Source: Parvibaculum sp.
GTDB lineage: Bacteria; Pseudomonadota; Alphaproteobacteria; Parvibaculales; Parvibaculaceae
Direction: 5' to 3'
Assembly: GCA_017642695.1 (NCBI GenBank)
Contig: JAEPQD010000001.1
Location: 761,301 to 825,300 of the forward strand
DNA length: 64,000 bases
Positions 1 to 9,345 of the stretch are shown here, one piece after another. Positions within the stretch are counted from its first letter, which is position 1, and every line of letters begins with the position of its first letter. The notes below the pieces were generated by a model. That model had not been told where the DNA came from, did no database searches, and was given only the letters and a program-made list of their open reading frames with translations. The position numbers were made by a program, and so were the translations under genes.

Positions 1-501
1 ATGTCGGAGCCCCTGCGGCTTGCGCCCCTCGACCTCTTTATCGACCCGCTCCTGTCGTTCCAGGACGGGCGTCTCCGCGAGATGCTCGCCTATTGGGAAG
101 GCAAGCGCGCGGGCCGGGCGTTTCCGGCGCGCGCCGATGTCAGCCCCGCCGACATCGTGAGCCATCTGCCTTCGCTGTTTCTGATCGATGTCGTACCGCC
201 GGCGCTGGGGCTCGCCGATTTCCGGGTCCGGCTCATGGGCACCGCTCTCAACGATCTCTTCGCCCGCGATTTCACCGGCCGCTCGCTCGAAACCGAGCTG
301 TCGTCGAAATCTGCGGCCGCCGTCGGCAAGGTTTTTGGCATTGTCTGCCAGTTGCGCCGTCCGCTCAGGCTTCATGGCAAGGCTGTTTTCGCGAAAGCGA
401 ATCCTGCGACAGCGGTCGAAGCCGTACTCATGCCGCTCACCACGGGCAGTGGCTCTGTCGATATGGTGATGGGTGAACTTGTGAAGCGCGCTTCCGCCTA
501 G
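1..501 (+). CDS. PAS-domain protein (PAS_5 type)
   Basis: A 166-residue single-domain protein beginning with ATG at the first base of the window; a start further upstream cannot be excluded. The pattern of a short N-terminal helix followed by the YWEGKRAGR and PSLFLIDV segments, then FRVRLMGT, is typical of the alphaproteobacterial PAS_5 family, small proteins that carry a lone PAS fold with no output domain. A paralogue with the same layout (YWHARRGTR, FRYRLIGT) is encoded at 30932-31450. Function is unknown; a sensory or adaptor role is inference from the fold. It converges on the ABC ATPase gene downstream. Confidence 0.7.
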   Translation: MSEPLRLAPLDLFIDPLLSFQDGRLREMLAYWEGKRAGRAFPARADVSPADIVSHLPSLFLIDVVPPALGLADFRVRLMGTALNDLFARDFTGRSLETELSSKSAAAVGKVFGIVCQLRRPLRLHGKAVFAKANPATAVEAVLMPLTTGSGSVDMVMGELVKRASA

Positions 502-525
502 CCGCCCCGATCTGGCATCCCCGAG

Positions 526-1527
526 CTAGTGCGACGTCAGCTGCAGGAACACGTCCTCGAGATCCGATTCCGCAGTGGAAATGTCGACGATTTCCATGCC
601 GCCCGCGCTGAGGGCACCGAGGATCGACATCGCGCTGGTCTCGGCCGGGTTGTACTGCACCTCGATGGCGCCGTCCGGCCGAAGTTCGGCCTTCATGTTC
701 TCCAGCGCGGCCGGCAGCACCGTCGCCGGAGTCGCAGGCCGCACGATCAGCTGTTTCTCGCTGATGCGGGCGAGCAGCGTTTCCTTCGGCTCGCAGGCCA
801 CCACCTCGCCCTTGTCGATGATTGCGATCGTATCGCAGAGCGCTTCCGCTTCCTCGAGGTAGTGCGTCGTGAGCACGATGGTCGTGCCACGATCGTGCAG
901 CCCCTTCACATAGTCCCAGAGCTGGCGGCGCAGCTCGATATCGACGCCCGCCGTCGGTTCATCGAGGATCAGCACCGGGGGGTTGTGCACCATTGCCTTG
1001 GCCACGAGGAGCCTGCGTCGCATGCCGCCCGACAGCGTGCGGGCGTAGGCGTCCGCCTTGTCGTCGAGCCCCATGGCTTTGAGGATTTCCATCGTCCGCC
1101 GCTCGCGCTTCGGCACGCCGTAGAGCCCGGCCTGCATCTCCATCACCTCGGCGGGTGTGAAGAACGGATCGATGTTGAGTTCCTGAGGGACGACGCCGAT
1201 GGAGGCGCGTGCCTGGCGCGGGTTCACATCCGTATCGAAGCCCCAGATCGAGGCGGAGCCGGATGTTTTCAGCACAAGCCCGGCCAGAATGTTGATGAAG
1301 GTCGACTTGCCCGCGCCATTCGGTCCGAGCAGCGCGAAAATCGAGCCGCGCGGCACTGCGAGATCGATTCCCTTCAGCGCCTCCTTGGCAGGCTGGGTTC
1401 CGCTAGCCTTGTAGACCTTCCGGAGTGCCCGCGCCTCGATGGCGCAGCCGTTCGCGCCGCTCGGTGCCGGTTCACCCGGCACACGCGCGTCATATGTATT
1501 GTCCTCGTCGGCGAGCGTATGGGCCAT
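526..1527 (-). CDS. ABC transporter ATP-binding protein (ABC-2 export type)
   Basis: A cytoplasmic ATPase subunit of about 333 residues. It shows Walker A GPNGAGKST, signature LSGGMRRRL and Walker B VLILDEPTAG followed by the H-loop region TTHYLEEAE. This is the architecture of the CcmA/NodI/YadG group that powers ABC-2 permeases in drug or polysaccharide export. The ATG at 1527 (MAHTL) is preferred, because the open frame upstream of it would run into the polA leader. No permease gene is adjacent, so its membrane partner must lie elsewhere or be shared. Substrate unknown. It is transcribed divergently from polA with about 130 bp between the starts. Confidence 0.85.
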   Translation of the reverse strand: MAHTLADEDNTYDARVPGEPAPSGANGCAIEARALRKVYKASGTQPAKEALKGIDLAVPRGSIFALLGPNGAGKSTFINILAGLVLKTSGSASIWGFDTDVNPRQARASIGVVPQELNIDPFFTPAEVMEMQAGLYGVPKRERRTMEILKAMGLDDKADAYARTLSGGMRRRLLVAKAMVHNPPVLILDEPTAGVDIELRRQLWDYVKGLHDRGTTIVLTTHYLEEAEALCDTIAIIDKGEVVACEPKETLLARISEKQLIVRPATPATVLPAALENMKAELRPDGAIEVQYNPAETSAMSILGALSAGGMEIVDISTAESDLEDVFLQLTSH

Positions 1528-1661
1528 GAGCGGGCTCTTTTCGTTGAAGCGGGTCGGAAGGTCCGGCGGGTTCTTTTTTGACGCGCGGGACGCGCTATAG
1601 TGGCGACCCGGCGAGGCAGGGCAATATAGAAGACCCCCGATAGATAGGAAAGGTGAGGCGC

Positions 1662-4595
1662 GTGGCAAGCGGCAAGGCGCAAAAGAAAGCACCGGCGAAA
1701 AAGGCGCCTGCGAAATCCGGATCGGCAGGGAAACCGCTGAAAAATGGCGATCATCTCTTCCTGGTCGACGGTTCGGGCTACATTTTCCGTGCCTATCACG
1801 CGTTGCCGCCCCTGACGCGGAAGTCCGACGGATTGCCGATTGGCGCCGTCGCGGGCTTCTGCAACATGCTCTACAAGCTCATCGAGGATACGAAGGACGA
1901 ATTCGAGCCGACCCATCTTGCCGTCATCTTCGACGCCTCTTCCAAGACCTTCCGCAACGACATCTATCCCGAATACAAGGCGAACCGACTCGCGCCGCCT
2001 GAAGATCTGGTGCCGCAATTTGCGCTGGTGCGCGATGCGACGAGAGCCTTCGGCGTTCCCTGTATCGAGAAACTCGGCTTCGAGGCGGACGACTTGATTG
2101 CAACCTATGCGCGCCTCGCGCATGAGGCGGGCGCGCGCGTCACCATCGTCTCCTCCGACAAGGACCTGATGCAGCTCGTCAACGAGCAGGTCGACATGCT
2201 GGACACGATGAAGATGAAGACCATCGCCCGAGAACAGGTGATCGAGAAATTCGGCGTGCCGCCGGAAAAGGTCGTGGACGTGCAGGCTCTCGCGGGGGAC
2301 AGCACCGACAATGTGCCGGGTGTTCCCGGCATCGGCGTCAAGACGGCCGCACAGTTGATCGGGGAATATGGCGATCTCGAAACGCTGCTCGCCCGTGCAT
2401 CCGAAATCAAGCAGAACAAGCGCCGCGAAAATCTGATCGAATTCGCCGAACAGGCGCGCATCTCTCGCCGCCTCGTCGAACTCGACAACAATGTGCCTGT
2501 GGAAGAACCGCTTGAGGAAATGGGCGTTCGTGATCCCGATCCCGAAACGCTGATCGGCTTCTTCAAGGACATGGAGTTCAACACGCTGACGCGCCGCGTC
2601 GGTGAACGGTTCAACATAGACGTCGATGCCATTCCCGCGTCCGGCGAACATCCGCCGGAAGAGGCGGCGCCGCAGGAAAAGCAGAGCGTCAGTCGCACCG
2701 CGCGCGGCGGTGCGCCAGGAGCCACGCCCAAAGGCATCGATCTCGACTTCAGGGAAGCGAACTATGTTGCGGTGACCACGCTGCCGGATCTCGAGGAATG
2801 GATCGCGCGTGCCCGGGAGCAGGGTTTCTTCGCCGTCGATACGGAAACCGACAGTCTTGCGCCGATGCAGGCGCGTCTCGTCGGCGTTTCCATGTCGCTC
2901 GTGCCGGGAGAAGCCTGTTACATCCCGCTGCAACATGGCGCTGGCGGGGGGCTGGATTTCGCGGACGCCGAAGGCCAGCAACAAATTCCGCTCGGCGATG
3001 CGCTGAAAGCGCTGAAGCCACTGCTTGAAGACCCGGGCATTCTGAAGATCGGCCAGAACCTGAAATTCGACATCCTCGTCTTCTGGCAGCACGGCATCGA
3101 ACTTCGCTGCATCGACGACACAATGCTCATGTCCTACGCGCTCGACGCGGGTGTACATGGACACGGAATGGACGAGCTGTCGGAACTGCATCTGAATCAC
3201 AAGCCCATCGCCTTCTCGGAGGTCGCGGGCAAGGGCAAGTCGCAGATCACCTTCGATCAGGTGCCCGTCGACCGCGCGACGGCCTATGCCGCGGAAGATG
3301 CCGATGTCACACTCCGCCTCTGGCACATATTGAAGCCCCGTCTCGTCGGCGAGCGGCGTGCCACCGTTTATGAAACGCTGGAGCGTCCGCTGGTGAAGGT
3401 GCTGGCCGGCATGGAGCGCGCGGGCGTCAAGGTCGACAAGGCGGTACTCGCGCGCCTGTCCGCCGACTTCGCGCAGAAGATGGCCCGCTATGAGGAAGAA
3501 ATCTATGAAATCGCGGGCGAACGTTTCAACATCGCCTCGCCGAAGCAGCTTGGCGAAATTCTCTTCGACAAGCAGAGCCTTGAAGGTGGACGCAAGACGA
3601 AGACGGGCGCCTGGTCGACCGACGCCGACACGCTCGAAATGCTTGCCGCACAGGGTCACGACCTGCCGCAACGCGTTCTCGACTGGCGTGGGCTTTCCAA
3701 GCTCAAGAGCACCTACACCGATACGCTTCCCGAATACATCGACCCCGATACGGGCCGTGTCCATACCTCCTATTCGCTCGCGTCGACATCGACGGGCCGC
3801 CTCGCTTCGACCGAACCGAATCTGCAGAACATCCCGGTTCGCACGGAGGACGGCCGCAAGATCAGAACGGCATTCATCGCGGAGAAGGGCAATCTCCTCA
3901 TTTCCGCCGACTACAGCCAGATCGAGCTCCGGCTTCTCGCCCATATCGCGGACATCGAGGCACTGAAGAAGGCCTTTGCCGACGGTCTCGACATTCACGC
4001 GATGACGGCGTCGGAAATGTTCAACACGCCCATCGAAGGTATGGACCCGTCGGTTCGCCGCCGCGCCAAGGCGATCAATTTCGGAATCATCTACGGCATT
4101 TCCGCGTTCGGCCTGGCCAACCAGCTCGGCATCGCGCGCAGCGAGGCGGGCGAATACATTGACCGCTACTTCAAGCGGTTCCCGGGTATTCGCGCCTATA
4201 TGGATGACACCAAGGAGTTCGCTCACAAGAACGGCTACGTCGAAACGATATTCGGCCGCCGCATTCATCTGCCGGCGATCAATTCGAAGAATCCCGCCGA
4301 AAAGAGTTTCATGGAGCGTGCCGCAATCAACGCACCGATCCAGGGCTCGGCGGCCGACATTATCCGCCGTGCGATGATCCGGATGCCGCAGGCGCTCGCC
4401 GATGCGAAGCTCTCCGCCCGCATGTTGCTGCAGGTGCATGACGAACTGATCTTCGAGGTGCCCGAGAAGGAGGCAAAGAAGACCAGTGAAACCGTTTCGG
4501 GCGTCATGTCGTCGGCCGCCGCGCCCGCGCTCGAACTGTCCGTGCCGCTCGATGTCGATGCTCGTGCCGCAAAGAACTGGGACGAAGCACATTAA
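1662..4595 (+). CDS. polA: DNA polymerase I
   Basis: Full-length three-domain PolA of about 977 residues. The N-terminal 5'-3' exonuclease starts at HLFLVDGSGYIFRAYHALPP. The central 3'-5' proofreading domain keeps its acidic residues (AVDTETDSL, KIGQNLKFDIL, YAAEDADVTL), so proofreading should be active. The C-terminal polymerase has motif A SADYSQIELR, motif B RRRAKAINFGIIYG and motif C LQVHDELIFE. An in-frame GTG lies at 1653, but the GTG at 1662 has AAGGTG six bases upstream and is the better start. The Lys/Ala-rich first 25 residues are a disordered leader. The enzyme serves Okazaki-fragment processing and excision-repair filling. Confidence 0.96.
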   Translation: MASGKAQKKAPAKKAPAKSGSAGKPLKNGDHLFLVDGSGYIFRAYHALPPLTRKSDGLPIGAVAGFCNMLYKLIEDTKDEFEPTHLAVIFDASSKTFRNDIYPEYKANRLAPPEDLVPQFALVRDATRAFGVPCIEKLGFEADDLIATYARLAHEAGARVTIVSSDKDLMQLVNEQVDMLDTMKMKTIAREQVIEKFGVPPEKVVDVQALAGDSTDNVPGVPGIGVKTAAQLIGEYGDLETLLARASEIKQNKRRENLIEFAEQARISRRLVELDNNVPVEEPLEEMGVRDPDPETLIGFFKDMEFNTLTRRVGERFNIDVDAIPASGEHPPEEAAPQEKQSVSRTARGGAPGATPKGIDLDFREANYVAVTTLPDLEEWIARAREQGFFAVDTETDSLAPMQARLVGVSMSLVPGEACYIPLQHGAGGGLDFADAEGQQQIPLGDALKALKPLLEDPGILKIGQNLKFDILVFWQHGIELRCIDDTMLMSYALDAGVHGHGMDELSELHLNHKPIAFSEVAGKGKSQITFDQVPVDRATAYAAEDADVTLRLWHILKPRLVGERRATVYETLERPLVKVLAGMERAGVKVDKAVLARLSADFAQKMARYEEEIYEIAGERFNIASPKQLGEILFDKQSLEGGRKTKTGAWSTDADTLEMLAAQGHDLPQRVLDWRGLSKLKSTYTDTLPEYIDPDTGRVHTSYSLASTSTGRLASTEPNLQNIPVRTEDGRKIRTAFIAEKGNLLISADYSQIELRLLAHIADIEALKKAFADGLDIHAMTASEMFNTPIEGMDPSVRRRAKAINFGIIYGISAFGLANQLGIARSEAGEYIDRYFKRFPGIRAYMDDTKEFAHKNGYVETIFGRRIHLPAINSKNPAEKSFMERAAINAPIQGSAADIIRRAMIRMPQALADAKLSARMLLQVHDELIFEVPEKEAKKTSETVSGVMSSAAAPALELSVPLDVDARAAKNWDEAH

Positions 4596-4608
4596 AGAAG
4601 AAACCGAT

Positions 4609-5652
4609 ATGGAAGAGGAGCGAAGGAGAAGCTGGGAGAACGCGCTTTCGGAAGCGCTGCCGGTAAGTCCGTTTCTCATCGGCGGCGTCGTCTCCGCTCT
4701 CTTCTTCGCGAGCTTTCTGCTGACGCTGCTCTTTGCCGGCCGCCGAATCGTCGTCATTGGCGAATCCGGCGTCTCCTTTTCATCCGATGTCTGGGCAGCG
4801 CTCGCTCTTTCGCTGCTCTGGTTCGCGATCCTCGGCATCGGCCGCTATACGGTTGTCGGCAATCTGCGCGATGCCCGGTTGCTTGTCGGATTGGCGCCGC
4901 ACATCACCGCAGAAAAGGTCGACCGCTACTCGCGCGGGATCACGCTCCGTGAACTGCGTCGATCGAGGATCTTCGGCGTCGCGGGATTTCTCGCAGGGGG
5001 CGCCCTCCATGCCGTCGCGGTTCTCGATATCTCGCAAAAGGGATGGAAAGTCTTCTGGAATCCCGTCGATCTCTGGATGTGCCTCGTGGTGGCCCTGCTC
5101 GGGATGCAGCTCCTGCGGCGCATCTATTTCCTGCGGGGGGATACGGGCCTCTATTCCGAGGCGCTGAAGGGAATTTCCCCGGACATGTCCGACATATCCC
5201 GTCTCGATGCGATCGGCCGCGTCGCGCTCCGTGGCGCGCTGCCCTGGTTCGTTGTGTCCGGCATCGTGGCCCTGCTTCTCGTCGGACAGGACGCCGACGG
5301 GCTCACAATCCCGGCGCTCATGTTGACGCTCGCCGCTGCCTTCTTCGTCTTCGCTCGGCCCATGCTGCGCGCGCACCGCGTTATCAAGGCTGCGAAGTAT
5401 CGTGAACTCGACGATCTGCGCCGAGAGATCCAGCGTCACGAGAAAGTCCTGCGAGAGGAAGACGGGGCTGCTCGCGACGCGGCGGTCATGCTGCCTGCGT
5501 TGATTGCACTGGAAAGCCGGTTGGAGCATCGCCGCGAATGGCCGCTCGACCTGCAGACGGCGGGACGCCTGCTCCTCTACGCGGCGATCCCGCTTGGTTC
5601 CTGGCTGTGCGCAGGCATCGTCAATATTGCGCTTGAAGTCCTGATTTCGTGA
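4609..5652 (+). CDS. Polytopic membrane protein of unknown function
   Basis: A 347-residue protein I do not recognise. Hydrophobic stretches at about residues 22-43, 60-80, 121-140, 155-172, 211-227, 231-252 and 319-342 suggest seven membrane segments. A charged, probably coiled-coil stretch (about 255-285, RELDDLRREIQRHEKVLREE) lies on one side between the sixth and seventh. The ATG at 4609 lies 13 bases after the polA stop, which suggests co-transcription with polA. A longer frame starting inside polA is possible but reads through an implausible Arg/Pro-rich stretch. No catalytic motif is visible. Confidence 0.7.
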   Translation: MEEERRRSWENALSEALPVSPFLIGGVVSALFFASFLLTLLFAGRRIVVIGESGVSFSSDVWAALALSLLWFAILGIGRYTVVGNLRDARLLVGLAPHITAEKVDRYSRGITLRELRRSRIFGVAGFLAGGALHAVAVLDISQKGWKVFWNPVDLWMCLVVALLGMQLLRRIYFLRGDTGLYSEALKGISPDMSDISRLDAIGRVALRGALPWFVVSGIVALLLVGQDADGLTIPALMLTLAAAFFVFARPMLRAHRVIKAAKYRELDDLRREIQRHEKVLREEDGAARDAAVMLPALIALESRLEHRREWPLDLQTAGRLLLYAAIPLGSWLCAGIVNIALEVLIS

Positions 5653-5757
5653 GATTTTGCGCCATTTTCTGCCGTTGCCTGTCCTCTGCCTCCTTCCCAT
5701 ATGTGGAACGAAAAGCCGCATGAAACGTTTTAATTCCTAGCAATGGGAGGAACGAAT

Positions 5758-6045
5758 TTGTCCACCGGCAAGGAAAAACAGGCAGACGACAAGAATCGCG
5801 TCACGGAGGCGGAAAAGGAATCCTTTCCGTCCAGCGATCCGCCCGCATGGACGAGCGGCGAAGCCTCGCCCGAAGCGGATGCGAAACGCGCCGAGCGCAA
5901 GGCCGAGGAAGCTGAGAAGAAGCGCGCCGCCAAGGAAGATGGCGTCGACGAAACGCTCGACGACAGCTATCCCGCTTCCGACCCGCCCTCATGGACCGGC
6001 TCTCATGCCGGAGACAGCCACAACCAGGGCGGCAGAAAGAAATAA
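5758..6045 (+). CDS. Small acidic protein with two SDPPxW motifs
   Basis: A charged 95-residue protein with no membrane segment. It carries two near-identical blocks, ESFPSSDPPAWT near the N-terminus and DSYPASDPPSWT near the C-terminus. They are separated by a Lys/Glu/Ala-rich linker likely to be helical or disordered. The S-[FY]-P-x-S-D-P-P-x-W motif recurs in short alphaproteobacterial proteins of unknown function. The start is decided by the ribosome site: GGGAGG at 5745-5750 lies seven bases before TTG 5758, whereas the ATG at 5743 has no such site. The gene is followed by a strong intrinsic terminator. Confidence 0.6.
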   Translation: MSTGKEKQADDKNRVTEAEKESFPSSDPPAWTSGEASPEADAKRAERKAEEAEKKRAAKEDGVDETLDDSYPASDPPSWTGSHAGDSHNQGGRKK

Positions 6046-6066
6046 CCGCCGACGAACGACGGCACG

Positions 6067-6098
6067 AAAAGGCCCGGAAGAACCCTTCCGGGCCTTTT
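6067..6098. terminator. Bidirectional intrinsic terminator
   Basis: A 14-bp perfect stem, AAAAGGCCCGGAAG with loop AACC and the matching CTTCCGGGCCTTTT. A T-run follows on the plus strand and an equivalent one on the minus strand. It sits between the convergent SDPPxW gene and GST-like gene and can serve both. Confidence 0.9.
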
Positions 6099-6102
6099 GC
6101 CG

Positions 6103-6843
6103 TCAGGCGGCGAGCGTCAGTGCGATGCGCTGCTTCTGCCGCGTCGAGGCGTAGATCTCGCCCATGCGTTCCGCGTGCCGCAGCAGGTTCTCGTGGCCGA
6201 GCGCCGCCTCCTTCAGCGGGCTTTCCATTTCGGGGCCCGTGATGTTGATGAACGTGGCGAAGACGGAGACATCTGCGAGCGTCGGCTTGTCGCCGAAGAA
6301 GAAGGGCTTGTCGCCCAGCATCGCGGCGACGGCCGCGAGGTCCTGTTTGCCGAACGCATAGATCTCCTCGACCGTATGTCGGCCGATCCCGTGCGCGGTG
6401 AGCGTGGCGCGAACGCTCTTTCGCGCCATGCGCGGTACGATTGCGGAAAGCGGGAAGGGCAGGCCGCTGAAGAACAGCGCCTTGACCGTCGGCCAGTTTG
6501 CCTCTTCGATCCAGCGGCTGTGAACGATGACCCAGTAGAGCCGCTCATCCAGCATCCGCTGTAGCATGTGTGACTGCGCCTTCTCGGCTTCACTCAGTCC
6601 CCGGTCGAGGTCGACGCCGAGCGTTTCCCTGAGGTGGTCGAGAACAAGCGTCGAGTCGCCGATCCGCCTCCCCTCGATCTCGATGAAGGGCAGCTTCCCC
6701 TTGGGGGCTTTCCGGGGATCGGTCTCGTAGCAGACCTCGTGCGGCACGCCTGCAAGTCTCAGCGCCGCTTCGAGTTTCAGGCAGAAGGAGCTCGGATTGG
6801 GCGTGCCCTTCAGGCTCGCCGGAAAGATGTAGAGGCGGATCAT
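6103..6843 (-). CDS. Metaxin/Fax-like glutathione S-transferase family protein
   Basis: A 246-residue soluble protein. The N-terminal thioredoxin-like half (RLYIFPA, PNPSSFCLKLEAALRLAGVPHE, KGKLPFIEIEGRRIGDSTLVLDHL) has the substrate-binding DST motif. The helical C-terminal half contains GDKPTLADVSVFATF, the usual GST helix pattern. The combination resembles the failed-axon-connections/metaxin branch rather than classical detoxifying GSTs. The ATG at 6843 is separated by 101 bp from a divergently transcribed WYL regulator, whose possible operator lies between them. Control of this gene by that regulator is inference. Confidence 0.8.
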   Translation of the reverse strand: MIRLYIFPASLKGTPNPSSFCLKLEAALRLAGVPHEVCYETDPRKAPKGKLPFIEIEGRRIGDSTLVLDHLRETLGVDLDRGLSEAEKAQSHMLQRMLDERLYWVIVHSRWIEEANWPTVKALFFSGLPFPLSAIVPRMARKSVRATLTAHGIGRHTVEEIYAFGKQDLAAVAAMLGDKPFFFGDKPTLADVSVFATFINITGPEMESPLKEAALGHENLLRHAERMGEIYASTRQKQRIALTLAA

Positions 6844-6876
6844 GGGCCATCTCCGTGGTTGAACGGGACCCCTTAT

Positions 6877-6906
6877 ACTGACATGCTACTGACAACGTAC
6901 CGTCAG
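6877..6906. promoter_or_regulatory. Candidate operator between GST-like gene and WYL regulator
   Basis: In the divergent gap the heptamer ACTGACA occurs at 6877-6883 and 6888-6894, an 11-bp period. CTGAC at 6889-6893 is mirrored by GTCAG at 6902-6906. A repeat spaced by one helical turn plus an inverted half-site is a plausible binding site for the adjacent helix-turn-helix regulator. No experiment or family motif supports it. Confidence 0.35.
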
Positions 6907-6944
6907 CAGTGTCCGGGGCCGGTCCCCGTGAACCGGGAGGTCCC

Positions 6945-7670
6945 ATGCGCCGCGCGAACCGTCTTTTCGACGTCATCGAATATCTCCGGCGCGCGAAGCG
7001 GGTCGTGACCGCGCAGGAGCTGGCGCGCGAACTGGAAGTGTCCGTCCGCACCATCTATCGCGATGTGGCCGACCTTCAGGCGAGCCGCGTCCCCATCGAG
7101 GGCGAAGCGGGCCTCGGCTATGTGCTTCGCTCAGGCTACGAACTGCCGCCCCTCATGTTCACGGAGGACGAGATCGAGGCGCTTGTCTTCGGCGCGCGCA
7201 TGGTCCGCGCCTGGGGCGATGCGGCCTTCACCGGCGCGGCGGACGCCGCCGTCGCGAAGATCGCCGCCGTCCTTCCGCCGCGTCTCCGCCGCATCGCCGA
7301 GACATCGCGTGTCACCGTCGCGCCGGGCCGCACCAGTCCGAAGGACGGCTACAGCCGTCACCTCTCGCCCGTCCGCCGCGCCATCCGCGACCGCCGCAAG
7401 CTCGTTATCGGCTATGAGGCGCTGTCGGGCGAACGCACCGAGCGCACGCTCCGGCCGCTCGGTCTCGCCTTCTTCGGCCCCTTCTGGATGCTCGCCGCCT
7501 GGTGCGAGAAGCGCGAGGATTTCCGCACATTCCGCATCGAGCGCATCACCTCGCTGAAGATAACGGATGAGGTCTTCGCCGACGAGAAGGGCAAGACGAT
7601 CGAGGATTTCGTCGCCCGCCCGCAGGAAAGCTCCTACGGCGGCCTCATGCGCCCTCGCGCGGCGGACTGA
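6945..7670 (+). CDS. YafY-like transcriptional regulator (HTH_11 + WYL)
   Basis: A 241-residue regulator. The N-terminal DeoR-like helix-turn-helix reads VVTAQELARELEVSVRTIYRDVADL. A WYL ligand-sensing domain covers about residues 125-210 (RRKLVIGYEALSGERTERTLRPLGLAFFGPFWMLAAWCE). The ATG at 6945 has GGGAGG ending four bases upstream, so the longer frame from 6909 is not preferred. Proteins of this type repress or activate neighbouring genes in response to nucleotides or nucleic acid. Here the divergent GST-like gene is the obvious candidate target. Confidence 0.85.
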   Translation: MRRANRLFDVIEYLRRAKRVVTAQELARELEVSVRTIYRDVADLQASRVPIEGEAGLGYVLRSGYELPPLMFTEDEIEALVFGARMVRAWGDAAFTGAADAAVAKIAAVLPPRLRRIAETSRVTVAPGRTSPKDGYSRHLSPVRRAIRDRRKLVIGYEALSGERTERTLRPLGLAFFGPFWMLAAWCEKREDFRTFRIERITSLKITDEVFADEKGKTIEDFVARPQESSYGGLMRPRAAD

Positions 7671-7679
7671 CGGAAACGA

Positions 7680-7707
7680 AAAGCCCGGAGGTTTCCCTCC
7701 GGGCTTT
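7680..7707. terminator. Bidirectional intrinsic terminator
   Basis: A 12-bp perfect stem AAAGCCCGGAGG / CCTCCGGGCTTT with a four-base loop, between the convergent WYL-regulator gene and pckA. Confidence 0.85.
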
Positions 7708-7731
7708 CACGACTCGTATGAAGCTCTTTGC

Positions 7732-9345
7732 CTACTCGGCGGCCTGCGCCGGGGCGGGCGCGGCGGCGCGCACATCCGGGTCCACATGAGCTTCGAACTT
7801 CGCGAAGTTGTCGATGAACATCTTCACGAGCTTCTGCGCCTGGGTGTCGTAGGCGGCCTTGTCGGCCCATGTTTCGCGCGGATTGAGGATCGCATTGTCG
7901 ACGCCCGGCACGCTCACGGGAACCTCGAAGCCGAAGTTCGGGTCGGTGCGGAATTCGACATTGTTGAGCGACCCGTCAAGCGCGGCGGCGAGCAGTGCCC
8001 GCGTCGCCTTGATCGGCATGCGGCTGCCCGTGCCGTAGACGCCGCCGGTCCAGCCCGTGTTGACGAGCCAGCACGACACCTTGTGCTCGGCGATCAGGTC
8101 GCGCAGCAGGTTGCCGTATTCGGTCGGGTGGCGCGACATGAAGGGCGCGCCGAAGCAGGTCGAGAAGGTCGCTTCCGGTTCCGTCACGCCCTTTTCCGTG
8201 CCGGCCACTTTTGCGGTGTAGCCGGAGAGGAAGTGGTACATCGCCTGGCTCGGCGTGAGCCGCGCGACCGGCGGCAGCACCGAGAAGGCGTCCGCGGTCA
8301 GCATGATGATGTTCTTCGGGTGCGGTGCGCGTCCCGTCGGGCTTGCATTCGGAATGAAGGAAAGCGGATAGGCCCCGCGCGAATTTTCCGCGAGCGCCGC
8401 GCTGTCGAGATCGAGCTCGCGCGTCTTCTCGTCCATCACCACGTTTTCGAGCACGGTGCCGAAGCGCCGCGTCGTCGCGTAGATTTCAGGCTCGGCTTCG
8501 GCCGAGAGCTTGATCATCTTCGCATAGCAGCCGCCTTCGAAATTGAAGACGCCGTTTTCCGACCAGCCGTGTTCGTCGTCGCCGATCAGCGTGCGCGTCG
8601 CGACGGCCGACAGCGTCGTCTTGCCGGTGCCCGAAAGGCCGAAGAAGATGGCCGTGTCGCCTTCCTCGCCGACATTCGCCGAGCAATGCATCGGCATCAC
8701 GCGCTTCGGCGGCAGCTCGTAGTTCAGCATCGAGAACACGGACTTCTTGATTTCGCCTGCATAGGACGTGCCGGCGATCAGCACGATGCGCTTGGCGAAG
8801 TTGCAGGCGATCACGGTGCCGGTGCGCACGCCGTACTTCTTGGGGTCGGCTTCGAAGCTCGGCAGGTCGATGATCGTGAACTGCGGATCGAAATCGGCGA
8901 GTTCTTCCGGCTTCGGTTCGATGAGGAGGTTCTGGATGAAGAGGGAGTGCCAGGCGTATTCCGTGTAGACGCGGGTCGCGAGGCGATGGGTCTGGTCGGC
9001 GCCGCCGAAGAGATCCTGGATGAAGAGCTCCTTGCCTTCGGCATGTTTCAGCATGTCGGCATGGAGAAGGTCGAAGGCTTCGCTCGTCATCGACTTGTTG
9101 TTGTCCCACCAGACGGTCTTTTCGGTGGAGGCGTCGCGGACGATGAACTTGTCTTTCGCGGAGCGGCCGGTGTGAACGCCGGTCTTGACGACGAAGGGCC
9201 CGTTCGCGGCGACGTGGCCTTCGCCCCTCGCGAGCGCTTCTTCGTAGAGCGCGGCGGGACGGTAGTTCCAGTGGGTTGCGGCGAGATTCTTGAAGCCGCT
9301 TTTCTCGGCGCCATGTTTGCTGATGTAGGGCCCGGTCTGTTTCAC
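7732..9345 (-). CDS. pckA: Phosphoenolpyruvate carboxykinase (ATP)
   Basis: A full-length 537-residue ATP-dependent enzyme. It converts oxaloacetate and ATP to phosphoenolpyruvate, CO2 and ADP, the first committed step of gluconeogenesis from C4 acids. The kinase P-loop FGLSGTGKT (about residues 235-243), the metal/ATP motif LIGDDEHGW and the oxaloacetate-binding THRLATR region are all present. It begins with GTG at 9345, preceded by GAGGAGA. In rhizobia pckA lies next to chvI/chvG, and expression there depends on this system. Here an M20 peptidase gene sits between them. Confidence 0.97.
   Translation of the reverse strand: MKQTGPYISKHGAEKSGFKNLAATHWNYRPAALYEEALARGEGHVAANGPFVVKTGVHTGRSAKDKFIVRDASTEKTVWWDNNKSMTSEAFDLLHADMLKHAEGKELFIQDLFGGADQTHRLATRVYTEYAWHSLFIQNLLIEPKPEELADFDPQFTIIDLPSFEADPKKYGVRTGTVIACNFAKRIVLIAGTSYAGEIKKSVFSMLNYELPPKRVMPMHCSANVGEEGDTAIFFGLSGTGKTTLSAVATRTLIGDDEHGWSENGVFNFEGGCYAKMIKLSAEAEPEIYATTRRFGTVLENVVMDEKTRELDLDSAALAENSRGAYPLSFIPNASPTGRAPHPKNIIMLTADAFSVLPPVARLTPSQAMYHFLSGYTAKVAGTEKGVTEPEATFSTCFGAPFMSRHPTEYGNLLRDLIAEHKVSCWLVNTGWTGGVYGTGSRMPIKATRALLAAALDGSLNNVEFRTDPNFGFEVPVSVPGVDNAILNPRETWADKAAYDTQAQKLVKMFIDNFAKFEAHVDPDVRAAAPAPAQAAE

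Noticed and set aside
1374-4838. Very long minus-strand frame opposite polA
   Set aside because: Arg/His/Asp-rich translation mirrors the high-GC third-position bias of polA; no family motif and no ribosome site.
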